Translations under genes and position numbers: made by a program
The notes under the pieces: model-generated
What the model was told of the DNA's origin: nothing
Databases searched by the model: none
Seen by the model: only the letters and a program-made list of their open reading frames with translations
NCBI GenBank assembly: GCA_033980235.1
Contig: CM067069.1
Coordinates: forward strand, 17,061,650 to 17,125,649
Direction: 5' to 3'
DNA length: 64,000 bases
From: Diadema setosum
Taxonomy: Eukaryota > Echinodermata > Echinoidea > Diadematoida > Diadematidae
Part shown: piece by piece, positions 40,350-51,699 of the stretch
Layout: the number at the start of each line of letters is the position of its first letter
How positions within the stretch are numbered: the first letter of the stretch is position 1

Positions 40350-42050
40350 TTATGAATGACTGAACTTATGATGTCATCATTTCAATAATTTTAATTGAAA
40401 AAGAAAATGACAAATTATTCCATTTCTTCTTCCTAAAAGGGTGTAATAATTCTCTTCCTGGCTCAAAATAGTAACCAGTCAATACTTTATGAATTGAGAC
40501 CAGGGCAAATTGTGAGGCTATTATCATTGATACTATCTACCTCTTATTTGCATATTCATATCGGCTGCTCAAAAGTGTTTGTGAAAATCAGCAAAACTCA
40601 TAATATCAAAACTTTTTTTTTTGATTATCAGCCTACTTTGATCAAACCTTTCAATGTGATGGTTGTGACATTTTACTCGTTCTTTTAAAACTATAAGTTG
40701 TAACCCCTTTAAATCCCTTGAGTCCTTAATCAAATCATTTGTCCTTTGAATATACACTACATGTAATTCTAATCTGAATACATGAAAAGTATAGGCCTAC
40801 ATTATTTCTTACTCCAACCTGGCAAAATCTAGCATACAGAGTCTAGGGGAAAGCCCACGTAGCTTATAACCCCACCCAAATCGATCAGCTGTGAGCCCTT
40901 CCGAAGGTTACTCTTGAGGTATGGAAAAAGTGAGGAAAAGCACTCTAGCTGGCATATTAATTATAACATCGTGTTCTTGTCGTGTCATATAGCATCACTT
41001 CTTGTTGTTGTTTTTTTCTGATAATACATCTGTCGGCACAAGTGAAATCGGATGACTTTTCCAGTGTTCTCGTTTGTCATATGAGAACCGGATCAGGTAG
41101 CGCAGATGAATTCAACATGTAACCGCAAACAAGTTTAAAAACCAGGAAGAGATATTGGTTTTTAACTATCTGACACAAACAGAAGATAAGCCTATCAGTA
41201 ACAACTTAAAAGTAGACAACAGAAAAGAGAAAGTAGAATATGCACACTCAGAATTGATCAAAAAGGTATAGTGACCATTATGTTTCTTTCTGTAACCATT
41301 CCAGCAACTTCCAGGTAAACAAAACATTCGTTCGTTCATCAGGCAGCCTAATAATAATCACCTGCGTTTAGATTATTCGTGATTATAAGCAAAAAATATG
41401 TGGAAGTTTAATAATGTATTTGCGTAGACCCCTACTATCAAATTTATCTCTTGATACAGCACTATAGAAAAGCTCAGGATGTTTGTTTATGTAATTATAT
41501 TTAAAAAAGCTGGGTTTTTTTTTTTCTATTGATGCTCATAATAATTATACGCACAGCATTGTGATAAAAAATAGCGAACATCGTGTAGCAAGTAGAATTC
41601 TTGTTTTAGAGGGAAACTACATTCTTTACCCAAAGGGACTTCCGTAATACGAAGACAAAAGTGAAAAAAAAAATAAACAGAAAAATTTTGAAAAAGATTA
41701 GACAAAAAGTCTATATAACAATAATGTGGATTTTCAAGTCCCCTGAAAGGTTGCCGTGATCATGTGGGCTTATGACGTTATTGTCCCCAACATTCAATTA
41801 TTTACAAAAGAATATCATTCTATGTTATAATGTAAACGTGAACATGGAGTGAATTTTCAATTGGAATGGAAGAAACTTCAGAAATTGTTTTACCCATGAC
41901 CCGTTTCTACCCATGCGCAAAATTGCATACACCAAAGAACTCGCCTCCCTCATAAGAATCACACTATACTGGCAATAAGTTCTTTTCAAAGCCAGAACAT
42001 GGTTTATGAAATCATGAAAATATATGACTGTATTCAAAGAATTCTCAGAT
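40350..42050. other. Stretch without recognised gene
   Basis: AT-rich intergenic DNA. I see no coding frame with family motifs, splice sites or codon structure that I would defend. Confidence 0.45.
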
Positions 42051-42051
42051 A

Positions 42052-42461
42052 TTAAAGGAATGGAATAGTATTGGTGGAAATGAGGACTGGGCTTTTAACT
42101 TCCTGCCAGATAACAAGAAACCACATGTGAAATAACGCAGAGCATACCATTCTAAGATGAACTCAAAGTTGATTAAATAAAAATTGGTTTGGGAATAGCT
42201 GAGACATCCAAAAAAAAAAAAAACCGAAGTAAAAAACCTAAATCCTAACGAAAGGTGGGTGCCATCTTACGTTAGGATTGCTCTGTTTTTGATATCTCAA
42301 CCTTTTCCAAATAAGTGTTCGTTAGATACAAATATATATAAGATATATTACTACCTCTTAGATATGTCCTATCATATTTCACGAGAGGTTTCTCATTATC
42401 TCAAAAAAAAATGCTAGAAACTTGAAGTAAGGGCTCAACCGAAACTATACGATCACTTTAA
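42052..42461. mobile_element. TTAA-flanked foldback MITE, copy C
   Basis: TTAA at both ends. The interior shares GAGCATACCATT, GCTGAGACATCC and GAGAGGTTTCTCATTATCTC with copies A and B. It is more diverged at the termini (AAAGGAATGGAATAGTATTG against the expected AAAGGGA.TGTACAGT). Confidence 0.6.
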
Positions 42462-42566
42462 ACTATTAACTTTGACTATCAAATTTCTGACAGACTGCTT
42501 CACATAAAAAAGAGGATCACTAATATAATAGCGAGCCTGTTTCAGCCTGTATGAAGGTAGACTGTG

Positions 42567-43548
42567 TATAAAGTGCGTATCAAAAAAAAAAAACGCAACA
42601 AGATTTAATTTCAAATTTGTGAAGATCGTGTTAATTTTAATTTTAATTTCTTATTTATTCTTACATGGTAATGGATGGCTGAGTAATCATTCTTTTTGGA
42701 CAATGGGTCAAATTGGACTTGGGACCAAGTTTCAGTTTCTGCATTTAACTATGACGTCGATTTTCGTAGAGAAAAGCTGAATGTCTGGGCTGGACTTTGT
42801 GGAAACGGTTTGCTCCTAGGGCCCTTCTTCACAACATGAATGGAAATGGATACTTACAATTTTTAATTGAAAATGTGATTCCTGAATTGATGGAAAATTT
42901 TCCTGTGCAACAAAGGGGTGTGTTCAAATGCCTATGGTGGGTACAGGATGGCGCACCATGCAGCCCATCGACTAGTTGCAGTAAGAAACAGATTGGCTGA
43001 GGTATTTGGAAATCGGGTGATTGCCTTGTATCATAATGTGGAGTGGCCACCACGATCTCCGGGTCTGACTTGTGACTTTTTTCTTTGGGATTATCTCAAG
43101 AGCAAAGTGTTCATTACCCCTCCACCTGATATTGCAACTCTGAGACAAAGAATCACTGATGAGTTTGGAGCTCTACGCCACCAAGCCCCAATGATTCGCA
43201 CGGCTGTGCGTGAGATGGAGAAAAGAGCTCATCTCTGTGTGGAAAGAAATGGTGGCCATGTTGAGGGGCATGGGATGTAATGTTAAAAAGAGACACTAGT
43301 ATCCGAAAGAAGACAATGGTAAGTTGCGATCATTAATTTCATTAAAATTAATGTCATTATTCCATTTGTTTAATTAATTTCTAATAAGGTGCATTGATTC
43401 TTGCAGTGCCTAAACTTGGTCCCAAGTCCGATTTGACCCATTGTTCAGAAAGAATGATTACTAAGCCATCCATGACCGTGTATGAATAAATAAGATATCA
43501 TTGGAAAGAGGAGATATGTGGGTTTAAGATGTTGCTACTCACTGTATA
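42567..43548 (+). mobile_element. Internally deleted Tc1/mariner-like transposon
   Basis: Long inverted repeats at 42646-42743 and 43402-43499 share TGGATGGCT, AGTAATCATTCTTT, ACAATGGGTCAAAT and GGACTTGGGACCAAGTTT. The outermost ends are weaker (TATAAAGTGCGTA against TATACAGTGAGTA). The transposase remnant begins right after the left repeat, so its N-terminal half has been deleted. Non-functional. Confidence 0.75.
42750..43280 (+). pseudogene. DDE transposase C-terminal fragment, frameshifted
   Basis: Joining three frames gives the order KLNVWAGLCGNGLLLGPFF, then MNGNGYLQFLIENVIPEL, then WWVQDGAPC, then AHRLVAVRNRLAEVFGNRV, WPPRSPGLTCDFFLWDYLKS and ERNGGHVEG. These are landmarks of an IS630/Tc1/mariner-superfamily transposase that is common in invertebrates. 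The second catalytic Asp (QDGAP) and the downstream Asp (CDFFLW) remain, while the DNA-binding domain and first Asp are missing. Frameshifts lie near 42833 and 42962. The WPPRSP block has lost a residue (LTC where LTPC is usual). Confidence 0.85.
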
Positions 43549-43690
43549 AGTTGTTTCTCTCTTCACCATATGGATCACGCAGTAATGAACATGAGATCAT
43601 GAATATTTTATCAAACAATATTGACTAGTCAGAACTGAATCCGACCGACGTCTCTTCAAATAAGTATTCCGTTACCATATAGTTACACTA

Positions 43691-43915
43691 GCAGTCTCAG
43701 GGTGTACTTTCTTTCCGTGACTCCGCGGTACTTGGCACTGGAAAAAAAAAATGCTCTTTAGCAGTCTCAATTAGACTTTCTCTCAGTGACTCCATTGTCA
43801 CTGTCATTGTATTTATAGCACTGACAAAATAGTGCTCTTGAACAGTCTCAAGGTGGTATTTTCTTTCAGTGACTCGAGCCGTGGTACTTAGCACTGACAA
43901 AATAGTGCTCTTGAT
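43691..43915. repeat. Three tandem copies of a 70-80 bp unit
   Basis: Units start at 43691, 43761 and 43842 with CAGTCTCA. Each contains a TTTCT.TC.GTGACTC phrase and ends in ATGCTCTT or AGTGCTCTTGA. They lie just outside the left direct repeat of the 44.0-48.3 kb element. Confidence 0.75.
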
Positions 43916-43980
43916 AACTACCCGATGGGAGCCCTTATACAATGAATTCAAATGGCGGTGCAATGGGGTATGGCGGTGGG

Positions 43981-44310
43981 TTAATAAAATTGCGAGAGCT
44001 AACAGCGAACGCAACCATCCACCATCAAATCGGCAGGCAAAATGTGCATGTGAACGTCAACCGTGGGAATTTGCCTATTCTTCGCTAATGTGCGTTGCTA
44101 GGTATAGGCTACAAGTAAACATGCGCGCTCTTTCACACCGCGCTATTAACACATGAGGAACGCGCGGCAACCTCTAAGAAAAATGCCGGCAAGCTCTTGA
44201 TATAACTAGCTGCCGCTCAGCGGTTAAATCAAAGGGGGTCGCCGCGCACAACCGCTGTCACCGACAACGTAAACCATTTATATCGCACTAACGTACGATA
44301 AAATTTATTA
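43981..44310 (-). repeat. Direct terminal repeat, left copy (330 bp)
   Basis: Starts TTAATAAAATTGCGAGAGC and ends CGATAAAATTTATTA. It differs from the right copy by at least one base (AACGCAACC against AACACAACC). High identity suggests recent insertion or recombination. Confidence 0.85.
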
Positions 44311-44664
44311 CGTTTCCAGTGACAAATGACACAGAACAATGTTCGTGCGTTTACCTACGATTTAATGGTGGATATCTTCGTGCATATCAACTTCACAATA
44401 TCAGCAATTTTCAACTTAAACTTCACATGATACAACCAGGTTATACTCATATCCTTGGCATGACTGTCCTAACTCATTTTAAGTACGGAATATAAACTAC
44501 CACGATTACCCTCAGGGAAGGACCCGGGTAAATTTTTGCCAAATCATCTTTTCATTCTTAAAATTATTTCCTGTAACTTTCAGCACCTATACATATGCGC
44601 AACATGGAATTACCATCATGTGCGTACCATGATACTCACTGCATCCAACAGTCGAGTACTTCCG

Positions 44665-44940
44665 GCCCCCCCTGGCCATTGGGTAATAGAGTCCCTGCAT
44701 TGAACAGGCGAACAGTATTACTTAGACCAGCGAGTACAGGCTATATCGAATATACATGTAACCCCCCCTGGCCATTAAATGCAATAGAGTTCCCTGCATG
44801 AAAAACAGGCGAACAACATCACGACCAGTGAGTACAGGTTATAACGCGTTCGAACCCCCCCTGGCCTTAAAAATGCACTAATGTTCCCTGCCTTTAATAA
44901 ACACAAGCGAACAGAAATACGACCAGCGAGTACAGGTTAT
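44665..44940. repeat. Three tandem copies of a roughly 95-bp unit
   Basis: Units start at 44665, 44762 and 44855 with CCCCCCCTGGCC. They continue with AGAGT(T)CCCTGCAT, AACAGGCGAACA and GACCAG.GAGTACAGG.TAT. They are internal to the direct-repeat element. Confidence 0.8.
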
Positions 44941-45609
44941 CCGCCATCAGGACTTAACTGCCTGGTAAACCACTTGGTGCTGTAAAGAAACAATGGCCAA
45001 TTAGAATAATCAAATCATGTTTCCAAAAGTCAACCTTCCCATGAGGCAATCTACTGTGGTGTGCCACAAATGAAAATAATGCGAAGGGGCGAAAAAATGA
45101 CAATTTTCCGCCACACGGGCATAGCCCGCCGCCACTGAGCATGGGCTTAATTATATATACAAATGTAGTATATTAACGACTTATTACATACTAATATACT
45201 GGATATCTGGTAACACCTTACCTTTCTGTTGCCTAGCTATCTATGGTATATGATCTGAATAATTACAACGATCAATTACTTGGCAAAATCACAAAGGCAC
45301 CCAAATAACCAGTTGACGACCAATCAAAACAATATGGCTATTATGTAATGGCAACCTGTCAAAACAACTAAATGAATAGCAAATTTCTTGTTCACTAAAA
45401 AAAAAGGGTGAACTCACTAAATTTTCTACCATCATCGAAGCAATTGCAATGTGCTGCTTATGTCTACATATTAAACATCAAATGAAATATGACATGTCAA
45501 CATACTCGATATACGTTAGTTCCTTTATAACCTTTTATACAATTCCAGATGGTGAGCTACAATGTATATGTATACCATGTGTAAACTGAATAATGCCATC
45601 CAACAGTCA

Positions 45610-46095
45610 ATTCCTTGGCAATAATGAAGCTTAACCATCTTTGCAGTACCCCGTAGCTATGAGTTTATGCGAATTGACTGACAATCAAATACTTGGCAGC
45701 GATGGAGTTTAAGAAACTAAGTACCGTACATCATCTGTGAATTGAATAATGCCAATCAGCGTTAATCACTTGGCAATAATGAAGCCTAACAAAGCATTTA
45801 GGATCACATGTGAATTGCATCATTATCATTATCACTGATTACTTGCAAATGAAGAATGAAGCTTAATCATATTACATAATATCAAATGTAAATTGGAAAA
45901 AATAAAAATCGTCAATCACTTGCAATGGCAATAATGGAGCTTCAATAGCTATGTAAAATATATGTAAACTGAATAACAATCACAATCAATTACCTGGCCA
46001 TAGCGGAGCTTGACCACCTATGTTGCATAACATGTTCCTGAATAACAATCACTTACATGACCTGGCAATAATGAAGCTTAACCAATCAATCATGC
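45610..46095. repeat. Degenerate tandem array of ACTTGGCAATAATGAAGCTTA-type units
   Basis: At least six copies of a phrase close to 'CAATCAnTTnCTTGGCAATAATGAAGCTTAACC', spaced 65-110 bp, with (GT)AAACTGAATAAC between them. It is a non-coding internal part of the direct-repeat element. Confidence 0.65.
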
Positions 46096-46121
46096 TGATG
46101 AGCAATAAATACAACTACAAC

Positions 46122-46222
46122 ACTATTAAGAGTGAGCTAACACAATAACAGTTCTTACTATTAAGAGCTAGGAGCTAACACAATAACACTTACTATTAAG
46201 AGAGGGCTAACACAATAACAAG
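46122..46222. repeat. Three tandem copies of a roughly 36-bp unit
   Basis: CTATTAAGAG..GAGCTAACACAATAACA is repeated at 46122, 46158 and 46193. Confidence 0.8.
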
Positions 46223-46448
46223 GTGGAGTCAAACTTCATGTCTCTGGGAAACTCTAACAACAAGGCTCTCACCCGTGTATGTACCATTCTTTATCAAAAC
46301 ACATACTTTGCGGGGGGATCATGGGACCTGACAGATGAGATCCAAATGCACCTGCACGCGTGTCTAGAACTATAAAATACCATGAGATAAACACTGTCAA
46401 TATTAACATACAAACTATAATAGCCATACTATCACCCCCATACAAAAT

Positions 46449-46842
46449 CTAGACAATATTTGCCAAACCCGAAGAAAGACTGCGCAGGAATAGTTCATTA
46501 CCGTCCGGAGATAAGTGAATTCCGTCCCTGCGAAAGAGCGCTGCGTGCTCGATCATGCCTGATTTCCGGGTGCTCCACGAAATAGCCTCCCATTCTGCGG
46601 CATATGGACCTGGCACACGTGTTCAATGCGAGGCGTGTACGGTCAATCCTTGGCTGGTCGTCATCGCCGTACGGGTAATATTCCCTGCGAGGTAAGATGT
46701 TGGACCAGATGAGTCGTGCATTGGGAAGGAGATCATGCAGCCCACTAAGCGTCGAATTCAGGAGCAACATCAATTCACGCTACCCAGTGAATCAAGGAAT
46801 CCCCCACCAGCAGGATCCTGCGTGTCTGGCAACCTGCAACTG
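46449..46842 (-). pseudogene. SGNH/GDSL-type hydrolase relic of the retroelement
   Basis: Upstream, the minus strand reads TRRILLVGDSLIHW, which is block I of SGNH hydrolases (GDS with the catalytic Ser), followed by a stop. A second frame (46773 on) gives LLPNARLIWSNILPRREY and MGGYFVEHPEIR. A third ends in FRRDGIHLSPDGNELFL, block V with the catalytic Asp-x-x-His, and stops at 46449. The piece between blocks I and III is shortened. Related enzymes are esterases carried as an extra ORF by Ngaro-group retroelements. It is inactive because of the deletion and frameshifts. A possible acceptor (TTTTCAG) lies just before it. Confidence 0.7.
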
Positions 46843-47093
46843 AAAACGAAGAGATCTTCCGGCAGCCTATTGTTCACAGCTAAAAATTACTCATAGGGAC
46901 CTCTTATTCATGTTAAATAGTCCAATAAAGCCCATTAACAAGTATATGAATACAATGTACTTGATAATACTTTACTACTGCATGAAAGGCCATTAAAAGC
47001 CCTCGATAAGAGTTACAAACTATAGGGAGAACCGACAACAGCTTTGTGAGAATGGACAAAGTAATGGGACAACGCGTATCAGCCCGAGAATGC

Positions 47094-47915
47094 CTAATGC
47101 GCCACAGCCGTCATGAGCCATAGCTCCATATCAACGACGGCCCAAGAACGCGTAGGCTCCCTCTCCTGCCTCAGGCGAAACTGAACATCATATGCACGCC
47201 AGCCGTAGCCGCCAAACCGAGCCGCGGTACGGACAATGTCCATGTACTTGAACATTTCCGATGCGCGAGCCAAGTGTTTCTCAACAAACACTGATGCATA
47301 AACCAAAAAGGCACTCGTCCACTGTTCAATCGATGTTATGCGCGGTACATTTCGCTGAGGTTGCAACTGGAAAGTAGACCCCGATAAGGCCAAAACCATG
47401 GGAGCATTGCTCTCCGAAACTGTGGTATTCTTGAGCAATGCTCCCATTTCCACATATTCGCTGTTCCAGATTTTCACCTGCAACGCGCGGCTTAGAGTTG
47501 ACCCAAGCGCCTCCCGAGGCATAGCGCACAATTGCGGAGCGTTACCCGGCCCTTGCTGAGCCATGCCAGGGCCGGCACTCAATTCGACAATGCCCCTATC
47601 AATATCACTATCTGGGGCCACGCAGACTACTGGCCAAGGTTGAGAAGTAGGCCTACACTCACCCAAGATGCCGGGGGTAGCCACGACCGACGGCCCAGGT
47701 TCCTCCGTTGCTGCACTGATAGGCAGTCCGGGGATGGGCAAAACCGACGGCCCAGGCGCGCCAGCTGATGCATCGCTGGACGTTCCGGGAATGGGCAGAA
47801 CCGACGGCCGAGACGGTCCAGGTGCTGCATCACTTGACAATCCGGGAGTGGGTGCCACCCCTCTTCGAGACCTACGAGGCGTAGCCCCCTTCGTCTTTTG
47901 CCTTGCCTTCGGCAT
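47094..47915 (-). CDS. Gag-like ORF of the direct-repeat retroelement (273 aa)
   Basis: ATG at 47915 (MPKARQKTKG). The first 90 residues are basic and then Pro-rich, with repeated PGPSVLPIPG-type units. Residues about 145-265 form a conserved-looking block: REALGSTLSRALQVKIWNSEY, ISSIEQWTSAF-like ITSIEQWTSAFLVYASVFVE, KYMDIVRTAARFGGYGWRAY and DVQFRLRQ...SWAVVDMELWL. I recall this block from uncharacterised invertebrate proteins tied to tyrosine-recombinase retroelements, but I cannot name the family. Its place next to the right direct repeat and before the hydrolase relic fits a gag role. No stop or frameshift. GC content is higher than in its surroundings. Confidence 0.65.
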   Translation of the reverse strand: MPKARQKTKGATPRRSRRGVAPTPGLSSDAAPGPSRPSVLPIPGTSSDASAGAPGPSVLPIPGLPISAATEEPGPSVVATPGILGECRPTSQPWPVVCVAPDSDIDRGIVELSAGPGMAQQGPGNAPQLCAMPREALGSTLSRALQVKIWNSEYVEMGALLKNTTVSESNAPMVLALSGSTFQLQPQRNVPRITSIEQWTSAFLVYASVFVEKHLARASEMFKYMDIVRTAARFGGYGWRAYDVQFRLRQEREPTRSWAVVDMELWLMTAVAH

Positions 47916-47988
47916 AGTCGACGCTCAGTATCACAGAAAACACGTATAGTGGAAATTCAACGTAATTAAAGTGTTAATGTCTAACGAT

Positions 47989-48318
47989 TTAATAAAATTG
48001 CGAGAGCTAACAGCGAACACAACCATCCACCATCAAATCGGCAGGCAAAATGTGCATGTGAACGTCAACCGTGGGAATTTGCCTATTCTTCGCTAATGTG
48101 CGTTGCTAGGTATAGGCTACAAGTAAACATGCGCGCTCTTTCACACCGCGCTATTAACACATGAGGAACGCGCGGCAACCTCTAAGAAAAATGCCGGCAA
48201 GCTCTTGATATAACTAGCTGCCGCTCAGCGGTTAAATCAAAGGGGGTCGCCGCGCACAACCGCTGTCACCGACAACGTAAACCATTTATATCGCACTAAC
48301 GTACGATAAAATTTATTA
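47989..48318 (-). repeat. Direct terminal repeat, right copy (330 bp)
   Basis: Same 330 bp as 43981-44310. It lies 73 bp upstream of the gag-like ATG, so in the element's orientation it would hold the promoter. Confidence 0.85.
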
Positions 48319-48938
48319 TACCAGCACTGGTATGCATTACATCCGTATGAGGACTTTGTGAAGAGATCGTAGATGTTATTGATACACCAGTGTTTGGAAT
48401 GGCCTTCATCACGTTTTGAACAATTCAAATCGGCACAACTTTAAAGGAATAAATCAAAAACAAAACAAACCTGGATAAGGAAAGGCAGAGAAGATGGTGT
48501 GGATTTTTATTTAAAAAAGCTGGCTACAGGCATACGAAACGGGATAATATATAAGTTTGGGTTGTTTATGATGACACACAACACTCCACATAGCACACAC
48601 ACATATACACAAACAAACGCACAGGGATGGACTACTTCAGCTAGAAACAATAGCTTTTAATCCAATAACTGACATATTAAAAGCAAAGTAGTTTAACTTC
48701 AAATCAATTACATTTTTCACAAAAATGAAATCAAATAAGATAAAGGTAATGAGTAAACCTTTTAACCCTACGTGTGCCACGTTTGTTTCTTGTCCATAGG
48801 TTTCTGTTTGAAATCTGTGCATATTTGACTCATTGGCACAGAAAAGGGCTGAGATTGCAGGTGTGTTCAGCAAATTTCGAGAAAAAAAAAAGGAGGAGGA
48901 GGGGTAACTGTCAGAGCATGCATACAGTACATCCCTGC

Positions 48939-49233
48939 TGGAAAGAACACAGTTTCCCACAGTGTGAGAACCACAGTGTGAACACTATTGTGAACACAAT
49001 GTACAAATCTCTACACACATCTCGAGCATTTTAACAGTGTGAACACAAAGTGAGTCATCAAATCACAGTGTGAAACAAAGACTTTATGTGAACACTGTGA
49101 AAACCACACACAGTGTGAAATCATCTTCGCACTTTTAAATTCGAGCGTTTACATTAAGTAATATAGTCTAGTTTAATTATGAACTTACTGTGAACACACT
49201 GTGTATATACTGTTGGAGACTGTGTTCTTTCCA
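48939..49233. mobile_element. MITE with TGGAAAGAACACAGT termini
   Basis: Left end TGGAAAGAACACAGTTTCCC and right end the inverse of TTGGAAAGAACACAGTCTCC. The interior is full of CACAGTGTGAACAC palindromes. About 295 bp, no ORF. Confidence 0.7.
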
Positions 49234-49239
49234 ATAGGA

Positions 49240-50257
49240 ATGGTATGAAATCTTTACCAGTGACCCACTTCCGAAATTATATTGTGATATAAGATCTGAA
49301 CTCTTCATCCGCTGTGCCGATACCTTAAAATGTCGCATTGATTTCATTCTGCACTGTTGTAATCTCTTAGATAAACAAGTGTGAAATAACGTGTTTTTGC
49401 ACACCATTTGGCGGATTAAAGGACGCCCAGCAGAGTCAATTGCGGCAACGGATCTGTAGGCGTCGGTGTAATGAGTTTTGGGTCACGAGTACCTGCCGAG
49501 AGCAGCCAAAGTTTCCCCGCACACTATGGTTACGAATGCGACCTCCTTCCACTTCCATGGGGATTAAGTGTACTGAACAAAATAGTAAATGAAAATAGAA
49601 GAAACATTTCTTCGTCTTCTTCTGAGTATCATAAGGTTGATAAGAAATTTGAAATTTGTAAAACTTGTGTAAGCTTGACGTTATGCAAATCAATTGAGGC
49701 GGTGATATTATTACTTCAACAAAAACGCATAGGGCAACCCTCTTATCTGCTGCACAACATATTTCTTAATAAAGTCACAAGATGAAAACTATATCCTTTG
49801 TATCCAATCACTTCTTTAGTGCTATGATTTAACTTCGTTGATCCTTGAAATGGGAAACTGTAGTCGCTAAAACTTTGTTAAAGTTTCTGTGAGAAGATTT
49901 TACAACGGGCCACAGTGTGCTAAATTTGGTCTCTATGTAAAGAGGGAACTCTCATGAATGCTATGATGCTAGAATATAAAGCAGAGCTAATCACCCGACT
50001 GGGAAATTTTGGTTTTAAAAGAGGTATTCGAAGCAAGAAATTTGCCTCCTTCCCGAAATAACTTTTTACATCCGGGACATGCGTGACGTAGGCAGTCCGT
50101 CCAGTTTGCTTGCAGTGAGCGCGCGCTCTTGCTAGCTATGCTAGCTGGCTTGCATAGCATGTATATGTAAACAACGCATATTGGTCAAAAAAGTAGGTAT
50201 TACTGCTTTCCTCACGGCGCTAGCTATTAGTATTAGTTTTACACTTTGATTGGAAAA
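49240..50257. other. Region upstream of the P2X7-C-like gene
   Basis: No gene recognised. The 150 bp before the ATG at 50258 are CpG-richer than the surroundings (GTGAGCGCGCGCTC, CTCACGGCGCTAGC), as expected of a TATA-less promoter, but this is weak evidence. Confidence 0.3.
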
Positions 50258-50920
50258 ATGTCTCGTGGATTGCTCGACGAAGATGTTGGACTGGATATGG
50301 ATAGTGAAATCGAGGACGAGTGTTCTTGGAGTTGGAACTCAAACACTAGGGATGAAGGAGACGGGGAAATTGGAGAACTTCAAGGAGAAGATGATGACGG
50401 GAGCACTGCCACTGGCGGTGTTGAAGCTGACGGCCATCCAAGAACGTACCAGCACGAACCGGAGCCTCGGCTGGCCCAAGCCGGCGGCATGAACCCAGAA
50501 GCGAGAGGCGAGCTACCTGGTCCTGGCCAAAACTGTGATCCCAACAGGCTTGATCCTGGAAATGTCCGGAATTGGTAAGTTTGGGACATGAGTTTGGATA
50601 ATGAATTTCCCCCTTTTTAACCTGTTAAAAGGGAGACTAGTAAAAAGTAGTATCTAGAGCCCTATGAAAATTAAAACGGTAAGACTAAGAAGATATTGGA
50701 TAGAGAATAATAATTTTATGCTTACCGAAACGTCGTTAGAATGGGTAGGCCTACACTGTACACATTACTCCTTACCCTTAGGCTTAGCCTTATTAATATT
50801 AGGCTAAGTCCGAAGGCTTAAGTTATACTTTATAGACCTCTAGGCCCTTTTCAGGCCGGACTGGGCCACTCATGCACATACCCAGGCCAAGTCCAAGAAA
50901 GAATACTTGGTGTGAATGAA

Positions 50921-50963
<43 letters not shown>

Positions 50964-51644
50964 ATGAATAAATAAATTGAAGCCTTCATCTACTACCACT
51001 TTTTCCTAATCCTAGTACTAGAATAGTACTAGTACAGACTACAGTACTGGTATAAAGTACTAGTACTAGTCAATTTTAGTATCACTTTTATGGTATTTGT
51101 AGTACTAAGTAATAGCAGGCCCCTTACTACTCTGACTTCATTATTACTATCATTAATAAACAATAGACCGGGGGGGGGGGGGGGGGCGAGGGAAGGGGGA
51201 GGGTGTGGTGGGGGGGTCTCTCCCTCCCACAGTGAGTTTTTTTCTTTTTATGTGTGTAAACGGACAATTTGATGCATACTTTTGGCATTTCTTTTAATCA
51301 GTATGATAACATTTTTTTTTTTCTCTAGCTCCAATCTTAGGGAGGGGGGTGATCCCTCCCCCTTGGCTACGCCACTGTGCTATAATTTATTTTAGAGGCA
51401 ACATGGAGCACTCTGTGTAGACCCTCGTTGTAATTAAGACTAATATAATACATATTGAATTATTAATTAGAATGATTAAATTCTTCTCAAGTTATTACCA
51501 AGACTATCTTGTAATTGTGTATTTATACTTATAGACTCTTTTGTTGTCTTTTATATTTATTTTTTTTTGTATTGTAGGTGTCGGTGTGGTTGCTGCCAGG
51601 TCAATCCTTCTTTCAGGGTGGATAAATGTGTGTGCTGTCGTTAA
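50258..51644 (+). CDS. Small two-exon gene with P2X7-C-terminal-like cysteine tail (127 aa)
   Basis: Exon 1 is 50258-50574, from ATG MSRGLLDEDVGLDMDSE to a phase-2 donor TG|GTAAGT. Exon 2 is 51578-51644, acceptor TTGTAG. The joined end reads NWCRCGCCQVNPSFRVDKCVCCR and stops. W-C-x-C-G-x-C...C-x-C-C is the start of the zinc-binding, cytosolic 'ballast' domain of vertebrate P2X7 receptors, which also occurs, often amplified, in many invertebrate proteins without a channel. Exon 1 is acidic and then Pro/Gly-rich and shows no domain. After the stop, the same frame continues IPEGVE, close to the family's CCREIPE motif, so the TAA seems to stand where Glu is usual. It is either a truncated allele or an incomplete duplicate. 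No transmembrane segment. Confidence 0.65.
50918..50978. repeat. (AAAT)n microsatellite
   Basis: TAAATAAATAAA repeats of about 55 bp in the intron of the small gene. Confidence 0.95.
51340..51382. mobile_element. Right end of a hAT-like element
   Basis: The sequence CCCTTGGCTACGCCACTGTG is the inverse of CACAGTGGCGTAGCC, the same terminus as the element at 8148-16799. A poly-G tract at 51171-51186 may mark the other side, but no matching left terminus is visible. Confidence 0.45.
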
Positions 51645-51699
51645 ATTCCGGAAGGTGTCGAGGCATAGCATACTGTACTAGACTGTACATAGATAGCCT

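Larger units (their letters stand above)
43981..48318 (-). mobile_element. Ngaro/DIRS-like retroelement remnant with 330-bp direct terminal repeats
   Basis: Direct repeats of 330 bp bound the element (43981-44310 and 47989-48318) and appear almost identical. Inside, on the minus strand, are a gag-like ORF (47915-47094) and an SGNH-hydrolase relic (46842-46449), then a long non-coding part with three sets of tandem repeats. No target duplication is seen. The repeats do not start TG or end CA. RT, RNase H and tyrosine recombinase are absent. SGNH hydrolase ORFs and lack of target duplication are known for Ngaro-group elements, hence the tentative call; a deleted LTR-like element is the alternative. 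Confidence 0.6.

Noticed and set aside
47532..47949. Plus-strand ORFs opposite the gag-like ORF
   Set aside because: Shadows of the GC-rich minus-strand coding sequence.
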